Of a stretch of DNA of 53,664 nucleotides, positions 1 through 6,978 are shown one piece after another. The stretch comes from Prevotella sp. UBA4339 (GTDB lineage: Bacteria > Bacteroidota > Bacteroidia > Bacteroidales > Bacteroidaceae), in NCBI GenBank assembly GCA_002393725.1, contig DGTJ01000087.1:1-53664 (forward strand), in the 5' to 3' direction. Made by a program: the position numbers and the translations under genes. The notes under the pieces are model-generated. The model saw nothing but the letters and a program-made list of their open reading frames with translations. It did no database searches and had not been told where the DNA came from. The stretch's first letter is position 1. Every line of letters starts with the position of its first letter.

Positions 1-8
1 ATAAGATA

Positions 9-482
9 ATGAAAACAATGAAACTTTTAAGAAACATGGACAAGCATACGAAGAACGGGCTTATCTCTATGATGTGTTGGATTCTGTTCTTGATTGTGTT
101 GTATGGCACATATTCCTATGTGCAGGACGCTCCACTGAAAGGACTGTTAGACAAGGAGACTGGCGGACTCATTTCGCTGGCCTTCTTCGTGGTGTGGGCA
201 CTCATTTGGTTTGCCATCGGTCGGCATTATAGCCGCGACTACGAGCAAAAGAAAGAAGCGTGTCGCAATCAGTACCCCTCCGTCAGCGACGAACTTCCTA
301 ACAAAGCATTCAGGGACGAGTATTTTTCTAAGATTGCCAAGATGCTATCATGTGTATTCTTCTTTTCCGTACTTGCTTACGTCGCTGCAAACGTCCGCGA
401 AGAAGTCTCCACGAGGAATTGCATCTACATTGGTGTGCTGATGTCGTTATCAATTCTTACATACTGGTATTCTTTGGATTAG
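9..482 (+). CDS. Small multi-pass membrane protein, unknown function
   Basis: I do not recognise this 157-residue protein. It has about four hydrophobic segments (near residues 20-38, 52-70, 109-127 and 139-155) that would cross the inner membrane, separated by a charged loop around residues 71-108 rich in Lys, Arg and Glu. There is no signal-peptide cleavage site or lipobox. A second Met at residue 4 could also be the start; no ribosome binding site decides between them, as is normal in Bacteroidota. The gene lies at the window edge next to a decayed Abi_2-type gene, so it may belong to an accessory stretch that continues to the left. The reading frame is likely real because of the regular alternation of hydrophobic and polar segments. 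Confidence 0.65.
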   Translation: MKTMKLLRNMDKHTKNGLISMMCWILFLIVLYGTYSYVQDAPLKGLLDKETGGLISLAFFVVWALIWFAIGRHYSRDYEQKKEACRNQYPSVSDELPNKAFRDEYFSKIAKMLSCVFFFSVLAYVAANVREEVSTRNCIYIGVLMSLSILTYWYSLD

Positions 483-651
483 AATACGAAAATCAAGTTT
501 TTCTGCATAAAAATTTGGAGGTTTGGAATAAAAACACTATCTTTGCACCGAAAAACAGGAAAGACAGAGGGCTACAGCCCGTCTTACGATAACAGTACCC
601 GCTGCGCATACCATCAGAACTGCCGGCGGGTCATTTTATGAACTATGGCTA

Positions 652-894
652 ACAAAGCGTCAAGTAATCGGCCTCGCCGCTTGCTACCAACGGGACGCAA
701 GAACTATACAAGAGCAGATTGAACTGCTTGAGAATCGCGGGATGCTGTTCCGTGACAAAGCTTTCGCTACGGAATGCCTCAAACGCATCAGCTACTTCCG
801 ACTGAAAGCCTACTGGTGGGACATGCAGTGCGACCCTGTGAATCATGTCTTTACAAATGGAAGTTGTTTTGAGGATGTGATTGAACGATATTAA
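652..894 (+). pseudogene. Remnant of an Abi_2-type (abortive infection) gene
   Basis: This frame has no convincing start codon but reads as the N-terminal part of an Abi_2 (AbiD/AbiF-like) protein. It contains IQEQIELLENRGMLF, then CLKRISYFRLKAYWW and a final segment FEDVIERY, in the order expected for that family. The intact family continues for roughly 200 more residues after the last motif, but here a TAA stop follows at once and no continuation is visible in any frame. The upstream frame stays open without a Met that fits. Members of the family are linked to phage exclusion in other bacteria; this copy should be inactive. The assignment rests on motif recognition by eye. Confidence 0.6.
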
Positions 895-1199
895 TGAAAG
901 GAATGAATAACATCAGCAGTATCAACCAAAAGTGGGTCAGAGAGTCCCTTCGTTATATGTTATTACAGGGCAGAGTTGTTGCGATTTTTATTTACAGCAC
1001 GGATTTCATTCCTAAAAGTGCCTGAAAAACACCCCCCTAGAAAAAAATATTTTTCCAGTTAGAAAAAAATTTTTTTCTAGTTAGAGAGATATTTCATCCC
1101 AGTAAGGCAGATATTAGGGAACGGTGAAATCTATTTCGTTTTTTCTGACACAGGCTTGTGCGCTTGCACATAATTAATCTGTTTCGTTGGAGATATCTT
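895..1199. other. Gene-free stretch with a weak 40-codon ORF and a nested palindrome
   Basis: No recognisable gene lies here. An open frame of 40 codons runs from the ATG at 903 to the TGA at 1025 on the plus strand; it resembles nothing I know and may be chance. Positions 1037-1080 hold an A/T-rich nested palindrome described separately. A short GTGC-AAGC-GCAC hairpin near 1157-1168 lies just beyond the end of lpxH and could be a weak terminator for it. Confidence 0.4.
1037..1080. repeat. Nested A/T palindrome
   Basis: The outer arms are a perfect 11-bp inverted repeat (CTAGAAAAAAA at 1037-1047 and TTTTTTTCTAG at 1070-1080). An inner inverted repeat, TTTTTC at 1050-1055 and GAAAAA at 1062-1067, lies inside. 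The central part lines up with the palindrome at 52987-53024 near the other end of the window, with A/T in place of several G/C bases, so the two may be copies of one family. Confidence 0.55.
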
Positions 1200-1964
1200 C
1201 TACGGGCGGCTCTCGCCCTCGATGTATTGCGACATCAGCAGGTGCTCGCCATCGTAGACGACGTAGGTGAAGTGGGTGATCCAGTCGCCAAGGATTATCA
1301 TACGGGCCTTCTTGGTGAGCTGCAGGTCTACCTCGATATGGCGATGGCCGTAGATGAAGTAGTCTACGTTGGAGTGATACTGGATATATCTCTTGGTGTA
1401 GAGCACCAGATGCTCGCGGTTTTCACCCATATATGCCGGCTCCTCACCGCCAGGGCGCTTGAGACGGCTGTGCTTCGCCCAGTTCAGTCCGAACCATATA
1501 CCCCAGCGGGGATGAAGTGCCGAGAATGCCAATTGGCAGAGCTTGTTATGGAAGATGCTCTTGATGAGCTTGAAGCTCTTGCTTGGGTCGCCCAGGCCGT
1601 CGCCATGGGCCAGGAAGAACAGCTTGCCGTAGATCTCCGTCGTCTCAGGCTGCTTATGCAGTATCACGCCGCACTCCTTCTCCAGGTACTCATAGGCCCA
1701 GATGTCATGGTTGCCGGTGAAGTAATGCACCTCGACACCCATGTCGGTCAGTTCGGATATCTTGCCGAGAAAGCGCGTGAAGCCCTTCGGCACTACATAC
1801 TTGTATTCGTACCAGAAGTCGAACATGTCGCCCAGCAGGTAGATGGCTGCTGCCTTCTCCTTGATGGAGTCGAGGAATCGCACGAGCCTGCGCTCCTGCA
1901 TCCTTCCGTGTGGGATTGCCAGCGACCCTAAATGGGCATCGCTCAGGAAATATACATTCTTCAT
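1200..1964 (-). CDS. lpxH: UDP-2,3-diacylglucosamine diphosphatase (LpxH family)
   Basis: This 254-residue metallophosphoesterase should hydrolyse UDP-2,3-diacylglucosamine to lipid X and UMP, the fourth step of lipid A synthesis, at the inner face of the inner membrane. The metal-binding motifs appear in family order: SDAHLG (Asp9, His11), GDMFDFW (from Gly45), GNHD (84-87), AHGDG (119-123) and GHRH (206-209). The insertion between the last two motifs, which holds hydrophobic and basic residues, matches the substrate-binding cap of LpxH. The start is the Met of MKNVYFLSD, directly before the first motif. The gene lies 37 bases after the DUF59 gene on the same strand and is probably transcribed with it. 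A related phosphoesterase with another substrate is less likely. Confidence 0.9.
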   Translation of the reverse strand: MKNVYFLSDAHLGSLAIPHGRMQERRLVRFLDSIKEKAAAIYLLGDMFDFWYEYKYVVPKGFTRFLGKISELTDMGVEVHYFTGNHDIWAYEYLEKECGVILHKQPETTEIYGKLFFLAHGDGLGDPSKSFKLIKSIFHNKLCQLAFSALHPRWGIWFGLNWAKHSRLKRPGGEEPAYMGENREHLVLYTKRYIQYHSNVDYFIYGHRHIEVDLQLTKKARMIILGDWITHFTYVVYDGEHLLMSQYIEGESRP

Positions 1965-2001
1965 CTGTGATGGTCTGTGATAATGGGTGAATCCTCTGAC
2001 G

Positions 2002-2322
2002 TCAGTCGAATCCTAACTCTACTCTCGCCTCCTCGCTCATCATGCTCTGGTCCCAGGCGGGTTCGAACACCAGGTTCACATTGGCGCTCTTTACACCCTC
2101 GACACTTTCCACCTTCGTGCGTACATCTTCTAATATGAAGTCGGCAGCGGGGCAGTTGGGGGCTGTGAACGTCATGTCAAGCTCCACTGAGGAGTCGTCC
2201 TGAACGTCTATCTTGTATATCATGCCCAGGTCGTAGATGTTTACGGGAATCTCGGGGTCGTAGACGGTCTTGAGCACGTCTACGATACGTTCTTCTATCG
2301 TTGTCTTTTCTTCTTGTGTCAT
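2002..2322 (-). CDS. DUF59/MIP18-family iron-sulfur cluster assembly protein
   Basis: I place the start at the Met of MTQEEKTT (106 residues) rather than at an upstream in-frame Met at 2400, because the promoter lies between the two and the longer form has a non-conserved leader. The family motifs are clear: YDPEIPVNIYDLG near residues 21-33, TAPNCPA with the conserved Cys near residue 58, and EPAWDQSMMSEEAR near the end. Proteins of this type (SufT-like) help deliver or mature Fe-S clusters in the cytoplasm. It sits between radC and lpxH, away from the suf genes, which is common. The general family is secure; the exact role is inferred. Confidence 0.85.
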   Translation of the reverse strand: MTQEEKTTIEERIVDVLKTVYDPEIPVNIYDLGMIYKIDVQDDSSVELDMTFTAPNCPAADFILEDVRTKVESVEGVKSANVNLVFEPAWDQSMMSEEARVELGFD

Positions 2323-2345
2323 CGCTTTAATTATATTGTATGGTG

Positions 2346-2376
2346 CAAAGATAGTGAATAATCTTGAAATACCAAA
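2346..2376 (-). promoter_or_regulatory. Bacteroidota-type promoter for the DUF59-lpxH pair
   Basis: On the minus strand TTTG (2376-2373) is followed after exactly 19 bases by TATCTTTG (2353-2346), matching the TTTG-N19-21-TAnnTTTG consensus. The start codon at 2322 lies about 24 bases downstream. The promoter lies between the radC stop codon and the gene. Confidence 0.8.
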
Positions 2377-2393
2377 GGAAAAACGCATCATTT

Positions 2394-3080
2394 TTAGCAT
2401 TTGCCTGCTTCGTGGAAGCTGTAGTACTCTCCGTCGGTTATTATCACGTGGTCCAGAAAGTGGATACGCATCAGTTCGCAGGCATGCCGTATGGTCCTTG
2501 TCAGCTCTTCGTCAGCTCTGCTTGGGGTAAGATTGCCAGAAGGGTGGTTATGGCAGACCGCCATGATGGTACTGTTGGCCATGACAGCCTCTCGGATGAT
2601 GATCCGTATGTCTACTGCCGTCTCGGTGATTCCGCCATGAGAGATGCGCACCCTCTTTATCAGTCGGTAGTGCTGATTGAGCAGCAGTACCCAGAACTCC
2701 TCGACGTCAAGGTCCTGCATCACAGGGCGCATGAGGTTATAGATGCGTGTGGCACTGCTGAGGTCGGGGCGCTCCTCGGGCGACTCCATCTGCCGTCGCT
2801 TGCCCAGTTCGCATGCCGCAAGGATGCTTATTGCCTTTGCCTCTCCGATGCCATTATACTGGCATAGCTCTCTGACGCCCATCTTCCCGAGGGTATTCAG
2901 GTTGTTATTACAATCTCCTAAGATTCGTTTCATCAAGTCGACGGCACTCTCCTTGGTAGATCCTGATCCGATAAGGATGGCGAGCAACTCGGCATTGGTG
3001 AGCGCCTCTGCCCCTAAGTTTGCCATCTTCTCACGTGGGCGGTCTTCTTCAGCCCATTCATTGATATTAAGTTTTTTCAT
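2394..3080 (-). CDS. radC: RadC-family JAMM/JAB-domain protein
   Basis: This 228-residue protein has the usual RadC layout. An N-terminal segment with WAEEDRPREK and a helix-hairpin-helix (YNGIGEAKAISILAACELG, about residues 75-93) comes first. A JAB/MPN domain follows with HNHPSG (about residues 176-181) and the downstream Ser and Asp of the metal site in LTPSRADEE. The JAMM residues are complete, so the metal site should form. RadC was once linked to DNA repair, but that role is doubtful and the true substrate is unknown. The gene follows the glycosyltransferase gene by 45 bases on the same strand. The short length is normal for Bacteroidota chromosomal copies. Confidence 0.88.
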   Translation of the reverse strand: MKKLNINEWAEEDRPREKMANLGAEALTNAELLAILIGSGSTKESAVDLMKRILGDCNNNLNTLGKMGVRELCQYNGIGEAKAISILAACELGKRRQMESPEERPDLSSATRIYNLMRPVMQDLDVEEFWVLLLNQHYRLIKRVRISHGGITETAVDIRIIIREAVMANSTIMAVCHNHPSGNLTPSRADEELTRTIRHACELMRIHFLDHVIITDGEYYSFHEAGKC

Positions 3081-3125
3081 AGTGTTTTTAAAATTTAAGT
3101 ATTAATTGTCTGATTGCCTGACCGT

Positions 3126-4163
3126 CTATTTGTAGAACGTTTTCTCGAAAGCCTGGAATTCGTCTTGCCTGAGCACGCAGCGTTTCCACCACGCCTCTAT
3201 CAGGCCCAGCCCGTAGCCCATCAGCTGTACGAAGGCAGCGGGTATGGAGAGCAGTCCCACCCGCAGGCTTCTGTTCTTGATGGCAGAGTCGGTGCAGATG
3301 ATGATACTATATAATAATATAGGTATCCATGGAGCGAAGCACATCCAGTAGAACTGGTCATGGCTGGCATAGTGCATCAGTGCCCGTCCGACGGCCGAGA
3401 TGAGTATCAGCGCGATGACACCTACGGTGAAGACCGTCGGCAGCAGATGCACAAGCTTCATCGTGCCCGGATGGCGCTTCTCAAGGTTTATGCGCGCAAT
3501 ACCGCTGTTATACACCTGTCGGAAGAACTTGCGGAAGTCCGTGCGTCGCTTATGCCATACCCAGGCAGACGGGAAGAGCCGGGGCTTGTATCCGGCTTCC
3601 ACTATACGGTAGGAGAAGTCGATGTCCTCACCGAAGCGCATCTTTGAGAACCCGCCCAACTGGAGGTACACATCCCTGCGTATACCCATGTTGAACGATC
3701 TCGGGTAGAACTTGTCGAGCTTAGCCTTCCCTCCACGTATTCCTCCGGTAGTGAAGAATGACGTCATCGAGTAGCTGATGGCCTTCTGTACCGGGGTGAA
3801 GGAGTCGTGGGCGGCATCGGGACCTCCGAAAGCCTCTGCAGGACTCTGGCTCAGCTCATCGTCGATGGCTTGCAGATAGCCGGCAGGCAGCACCACGTCA
3901 GAGTCGAGTATGATGATGTAGTCGCCCTTCGCCCTTTCTGCACCGTAGTTGCGGCTCTGGCCCGGTCCGCTGTTCTCCTTGGCATAATAATGCAAAGCAA
4001 GGATGCCTGCGTATTTGTCGCAGACATCCTTGCATGGCGTTACCGATCCGTCCTCCACAATGATTACCTCGAAGTCCTTTTGTGTCTGATTAGATAGGCT
4101 TTCGAGTAGTTCGTCCACTTCGTCGGGACGATTGTAAACCGGGATGACGACCGAGTACTTCAT
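3126..4163 (-). CDS. Family 2 glycosyltransferase with C-terminal membrane segments
   Basis: The 345-residue protein opens with YSVVIPVYNRPDEVDELLES, the standard GT2 start. It has the DxD metal/nucleotide-sugar motif in ILDSDV (Asp87, Asp89), and FGEDIDFSYR near residue 180 is the ED acceptor-side motif. About three hydrophobic segments follow (roughly residues 222-244, 258-276 and 290-310), so the enzyme is probably anchored with its catalytic domain in the cytoplasm. It likely adds a sugar to a lipid- or surface-linked glycan; donor and acceptor cannot be read from sequence. Its ATG overlaps the efp stop codon by one base (TAATG), so the two are translationally coupled and probably one operon. 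Confidence 0.85.
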   Translation of the reverse strand: MKYSVVIPVYNRPDEVDELLESLSNQTQKDFEVIIVEDGSVTPCKDVCDKYAGILALHYYAKENSGPGQSRNYGAERAKGDYIIILDSDVVLPAGYLQAIDDELSQSPAEAFGGPDAAHDSFTPVQKAISYSMTSFFTTGGIRGGKAKLDKFYPRSFNMGIRRDVYLQLGGFSKMRFGEDIDFSYRIVEAGYKPRLFPSAWVWHKRRTDFRKFFRQVYNSGIARINLEKRHPGTMKLVHLLPTVFTVGVIALILISAVGRALMHYASHDQFYWMCFAPWIPILLYSIIICTDSAIKNRSLRVGLLSIPAAFVQLMGYGLGLIEAWWKRCVLRQDEFQAFEKTFYK

Positions 4164-4729
4164 TATTCCTTTACGCGGTTCAGGTAAGAGCCGTCGCGAG
4201 TGTCAACCTGGATAAGGTCGCCCTCGTTGATAAACAGAGGCACGCGTACCTCAACACCAGTCTCCAGAGTAGCTGGCTTCAGGGTGTTGGTGGCTGTGTC
4301 GCCCTTTACGCCTGGCTCTGAGTGAACGACGCGCAGGTTGGTCTTAACAGGCATTTCTGCGTAGAGCACTGTACCGTCGGTAGTGTCGGAAACGACTTCC
4401 ACGATGTCGCTCTCCTTCATAAACTCATGACCGATAACGAGCTCGTTGTCGATGGGAATCTGCTCGAAAGTCTCCTGGTTCATGAAGATACGACCGCTCT
4501 GGTCTTCATACAGATACTGGTAAGGACGGCGCTCGATGATGACGTCCTCCAGCTTCTCACCGATGTTGAAGCGACGCTCCAGAACGCGACCGTCGGAAAC
4601 GTTCTTCACCTTGATGATCATGATAGTGTTACCCTTACCAGGCTTGCGGTGCTGGAAATCGATGCAAACCCAAATGCCTCCGTCCATACGGATAGCAGTA
4701 CCTTTTTTAATGTCTTGCGAATTAATCAT
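4163..4729 (-). CDS. efp: Translation elongation factor P
   Basis: The 188-residue protein matches full-length EF-P, which binds ribosomes stalled at polyproline stretches and promotes peptide bond formation. The N-terminal KOW-like domain carries the loop RKPGKGNT, with the tip Lys at residue 32, the position that is modified in many species. The central OB domains include QIPIDNELVIG and the C-terminal part contains LFINEGDLIQVDTRDGSY, the family signature. No modification enzyme gene (epmA, ymfI or earP type) is nearby, so the modification state is unknown. It faces rpmH across a divergent promoter region and leads the glycosyltransferase gene. Confidence 0.95.
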   Translation of the reverse strand: MINSQDIKKGTAIRMDGGIWVCIDFQHRKPGKGNTIMIIKVKNVSDGRVLERRFNIGEKLEDVIIERRPYQYLYEDQSGRIFMNQETFEQIPIDNELVIGHEFMKESDIVEVVSDTTDGTVLYAEMPVKTNLRVVHSEPGVKGDTATNTLKPATLETGVEVRVPLFINEGDLIQVDTRDGSYLNRVKE

Positions 4730-4767
4730 ATTACCTTAAACTATTGATATTGTTACTTTTTTGGCTG

Positions 4768-4775
4768 CAAAGTTA
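4768..4775 (-). promoter_or_regulatory. -7 box of the efp promoter
   Basis: On the minus strand this is TAACTTTG, a TAnnTTTG -7 element, 39 bases before the efp start. No clear TTTG -33 element is seen at the expected distance. Confidence 0.6.
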
Positions 4776-4845
4776 CTCATTTTATTCGTTAAATCTTCGT
4801 TTTTTGAGAAAAAACATAAAAAAATGCACTAATTTTAATGATTTT

Positions 4846-4877
4846 CTTGCGTAATTCAAAAGAAATGAGTACTTTTG
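4846..4877 (+). promoter_or_regulatory. rpmH promoter
   Basis: TACTTTTG at 4870-4877 fits the TAnnTTTG -7 box. CTTG at 4846-4849 lies 20 bases upstream as an imperfect -33 element. The rpmH start codon is 48 bases downstream of the -7 box. Confidence 0.7.
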
Positions 4878-4924
4878 CACCCCAAAACGATAAGAATTGA
4901 ACAAAAAATAAATAAGTTAAAGCA

Positions 4925-5080
4925 ATGAAGAGAACATTTCAGCCGCACAACCGCCGTCGCGTCAACAAGCACGGCTTCCGTGAGAGAATGGCCACAAAGA
5001 ATGGCCGTCGTGTATTGGCAGCCCGTCGCGCCAAGGGTCGTAAGAAGTTAACTGTTTCTGACGAGCATCACGGAAAGTAA
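4925..5080 (+). CDS. rpmH: 50S ribosomal protein L34
   Basis: The 51-residue protein begins [19 protein letters not shown] and contains [19 protein letters not shown], the near-universal L34 sequence. L34 binds 23S rRNA in the large subunit. In many bacteria rpmH lies beside rnpA and dnaA; here rnpA is about 36 kb away next to yidD, so the cluster is split. The gene has its own promoter and is followed by a strong terminator, so it is a single-gene unit. The C-terminal tail ([10 protein letters not shown]) is a little longer than in Proteobacteria, as expected for Bacteroidota. Confidence 0.97.
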   Translation: MKRTFQPHNRRRVNKHGFRERMATKNGRRVLAARRAKGRKKLTVSDEHHGK

Positions 5081-5112
5081 TCCGAGGAGAAACGTGGAAA
5101 ATAAGCTAAAAT

Positions 5113-5155
5113 AGAAAGAAGTAGAGCGCAAACTTTACTTCTTTCTGTTTTTTTT
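5113..5155 (+). terminator. rpmH terminator
   Basis: A perfect 11-bp stem (AGAAAGAAGTA at 5113-5123 with TACTTCTTTCT at 5136-5146) is followed by G and eight T, an intrinsic terminator 33 bases after the rpmH stop. Confidence 0.85.
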
Positions 5156-5164
5156 ATCCACACA

Positions 5165-5196
5165 TTTGGTGTTTCGGATTATTTTGTGTACTTTTG
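5165..5196 (+). promoter_or_regulatory. Promoter of the PASTA-rluD-ddl operon
   Basis: TTTG at 5165-5168 and TACTTTTG at 5189-5196 are spaced by 20 bases, a full Bacteroidota promoter. The ATG at 5202 begins only five bases after the -7 box, so the transcript may start at or next to the start codon. Confidence 0.75.
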
Positions 5197-5201
5197 TCGC
5201 C

Positions 5202-5870
5202 ATGAAGACAAAAGAATTCTTCGGTAAGTTGGTTAGTGCCTATCTGCTGGGTCATCTGGCAGCTATGGTGCTGTTTCTCGTCGTGGTATTCCTGGGAGTG
5301 AAATACGGACTGGAATGGTACACTCGTCACGATGAGGGTATTAAGGTGCCTAAGCTGGAAAATATGCTCTACTCCAATGCTTATGCGCTGATGGAGCAGA
5401 ACGGCCTTAATATCATGGTGACCGATTCTGGATATAACAAGAAGCTCCCTGCGAACTGTATCCTGGCACAGAGTCCCGACGCGGGTACGCTGGTGAAGGA
5501 GGGGCATACTGTGTATGTCACTATCAATGCCACCTCATCGCCGCTGGTGGCTATTCCCGACTTGGTGGACAACAGCAGCTATCGTGAGGCTCTGGCAAAG
5601 TTGACGGCGATGGGATTCAAGATCCTACCTCCCAAGAAGGTGCCTGGAGAGAAAGACTGGGTCTATGGCATCTTAAGCAGGGGCAGAAGACTGAGTGCCG
5701 GCGAACTGATCAGTGCCGATACTCCGCTGACACTGATTATCGGCAGTGGTATGTATAATGAGGAAGACGAGGAGCTGGACTTCCTTAATGACTATTCAGG
5801 CGCTATGGACACCAAGGCAGAAGAAAACACGCCAGAAGAAGACGACTTCGAGGAAGTGACAGAACCATAA
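5202..5870 (+). CDS. Membrane-anchored PASTA-domain protein
   Basis: I start at the Met of MKTKEFFGK (222 residues), since an upstream in-frame start would lie within the promoter. A single membrane segment covers about residues 10-34 and puts the rest in the periplasm. Two PASTA domains follow: roughly residues 45-112 (VPKLENMLYSNAYALMEQNG ... GHTVYVTINA) and 114-182 (IPDLVDNSSYREALAKL ... LIIGSG). The tail is strongly acidic. PASTA domains bind peptidoglycan or beta-lactam-like ligands, but there is no kinase or penicillin-binding domain, so this may be a wall sensor or scaffold. Its stop overlaps the rluD start by one base (TAATG), and ddl follows, which links it loosely to cell-wall synthesis. 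Confidence 0.85.
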   Translation: MKTKEFFGKLVSAYLLGHLAAMVLFLVVVFLGVKYGLEWYTRHDEGIKVPKLENMLYSNAYALMEQNGLNIMVTDSGYNKKLPANCILAQSPDAGTLVKEGHTVYVTINATSSPLVAIPDLVDNSSYREALAKLTAMGFKILPPKKVPGEKDWVYGILSRGRRLSAGELISADTPLTLIIGSGMYNEEDEELDFLNDYSGAMDTKAEENTPEEDDFEEVTEP

Positions 5871-6955
5871 TGGAGGCAATGGAAATGACAGAGGAAGAAA
5901 TGGAACTGGATGACGAGGAGCTGCTGGAGGCTGGTGATGAGCCTGCCGGTGACGGTCAGCTATATGAACATTTCCGTATAGAGGTGGATCGTGGTCAGAT
6001 TCCTGTCCGTATTGATAAGTTCCTCTCAGAGCATCAGCAGCATTCCAGTAGGAACCGTATACAGAAAGCTGCCGAAGCAGGATTTATCCACGTGAATGGT
6101 ACTCCCGTAAAGAGCAACTATAAGGTTCGTGCAGGAGATGTCATCACACTGATGCTCGACCGTCCTCACTATGATACGACAATCGAACCGGAAGACATAC
6201 CCCTGGATGTAGTATATGAAGACGATGACCTGATGGTGATAAACAAGCCGGCAGGGATGGTGGTTCATCCAGGATGTGGTAATTTCAACGGCACACTCGT
6301 CAATGCCATAGCCTGGCATCTGAAAGACCTGCAGTCATACGACCCTAATGATCCTGAGGTGGGGCTGGTGCATCGTATCGACAAGGACACCAGTGGACTG
6401 CTTGTCGTGGCGAAAACCCCTGACGCAAAGACTTCCCTGGGAAAGCAGTTCTTCAACAAGACCACTCATCGCAGCTATAACGCGCTTGTGTGGGGCAACT
6501 TCGTGGAAGATGAGGGCAGGATAGAAGGGAACATCGGGCGTGACCCGAAGGACCGGCTGCGAATGGATGTCTTCCCTCCCGACTCAGAGACAGGCAAGCC
6601 TGCCGTCACTCATTACAAGGTGCTTGAGAGATATGGCTATACCACTCTCGTAGAGTGTATACTCGAGACGGGGCGTACTCACCAGATACGTGCCCACATG
6701 AAGCATATCGGCCATCCGCTGTTCAGTGACGAGAGATATGGAGGATGCGAGATACGCCGTGGTGAGCGTACTGCCAGTTACAAGGCTTATATCCAGAACT
6801 GTTTCAAGCTCTGTCCGCGACAGGTACTGCATGCAAAGACATTAGGCTTCGTGCATCCCACGACAGGTGAGCAGATGGACTTCACCTCAGAGTGGCCTGA
6901 GGATATGACAGCGCTGATTGACAAGTGGCGGAGGTATATAAAGGTAAAAGAGTAA
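5870..6955 (+). CDS. rluD: RluD-family 23S rRNA pseudouridine synthase
   Basis: The 361-residue protein has an acidic leader of about 35 residues, an S4 RNA-binding domain (IDKFLSEHQQHSSRNRIQKA, near residues 49-68) and a pseudouridine synthase domain. The catalytic Asp is in HRIDKDTSGLLVVAK (about residue 171). LETGRTHQIRAHMKHIGHP near residue 270 is the second family signature. RluD isomerises uridines in helix 69 of 23S rRNA; the exact sites here are inferred. The start chosen gives the TAATG overlap with the PASTA gene; a later Met (residue 4 or 6) is also possible. The acidic leader is longer than in E. coli. Confidence 0.9.
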   Translation: MEAMEMTEEEMELDDEELLEAGDEPAGDGQLYEHFRIEVDRGQIPVRIDKFLSEHQQHSSRNRIQKAAEAGFIHVNGTPVKSNYKVRAGDVITLMLDRPHYDTTIEPEDIPLDVVYEDDDLMVINKPAGMVVHPGCGNFNGTLVNAIAWHLKDLQSYDPNDPEVGLVHRIDKDTSGLLVVAKTPDAKTSLGKQFFNKTTHRSYNALVWGNFVEDEGRIEGNIGRDPKDRLRMDVFPPDSETGKPAVTHYKVLERYGYTTLVECILETGRTHQIRAHMKHIGHPLFSDERYGGCEIRRGERTASYKAYIQNCFKLCPRQVLHAKTLGFVHPTTGEQMDFTSEWPEDMTALIDKWRRYIKVKE

Positions 6956-6978
6956 AAAGATAAAAAAGATAGTATATA

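Noticed and set aside
1158..1931. 257-codon open frame on the plus strand opposite lpxH
   Set aside because: LpxH on the minus strand has a full set of catalytic motifs; the plus-strand frame has no recognisable features.
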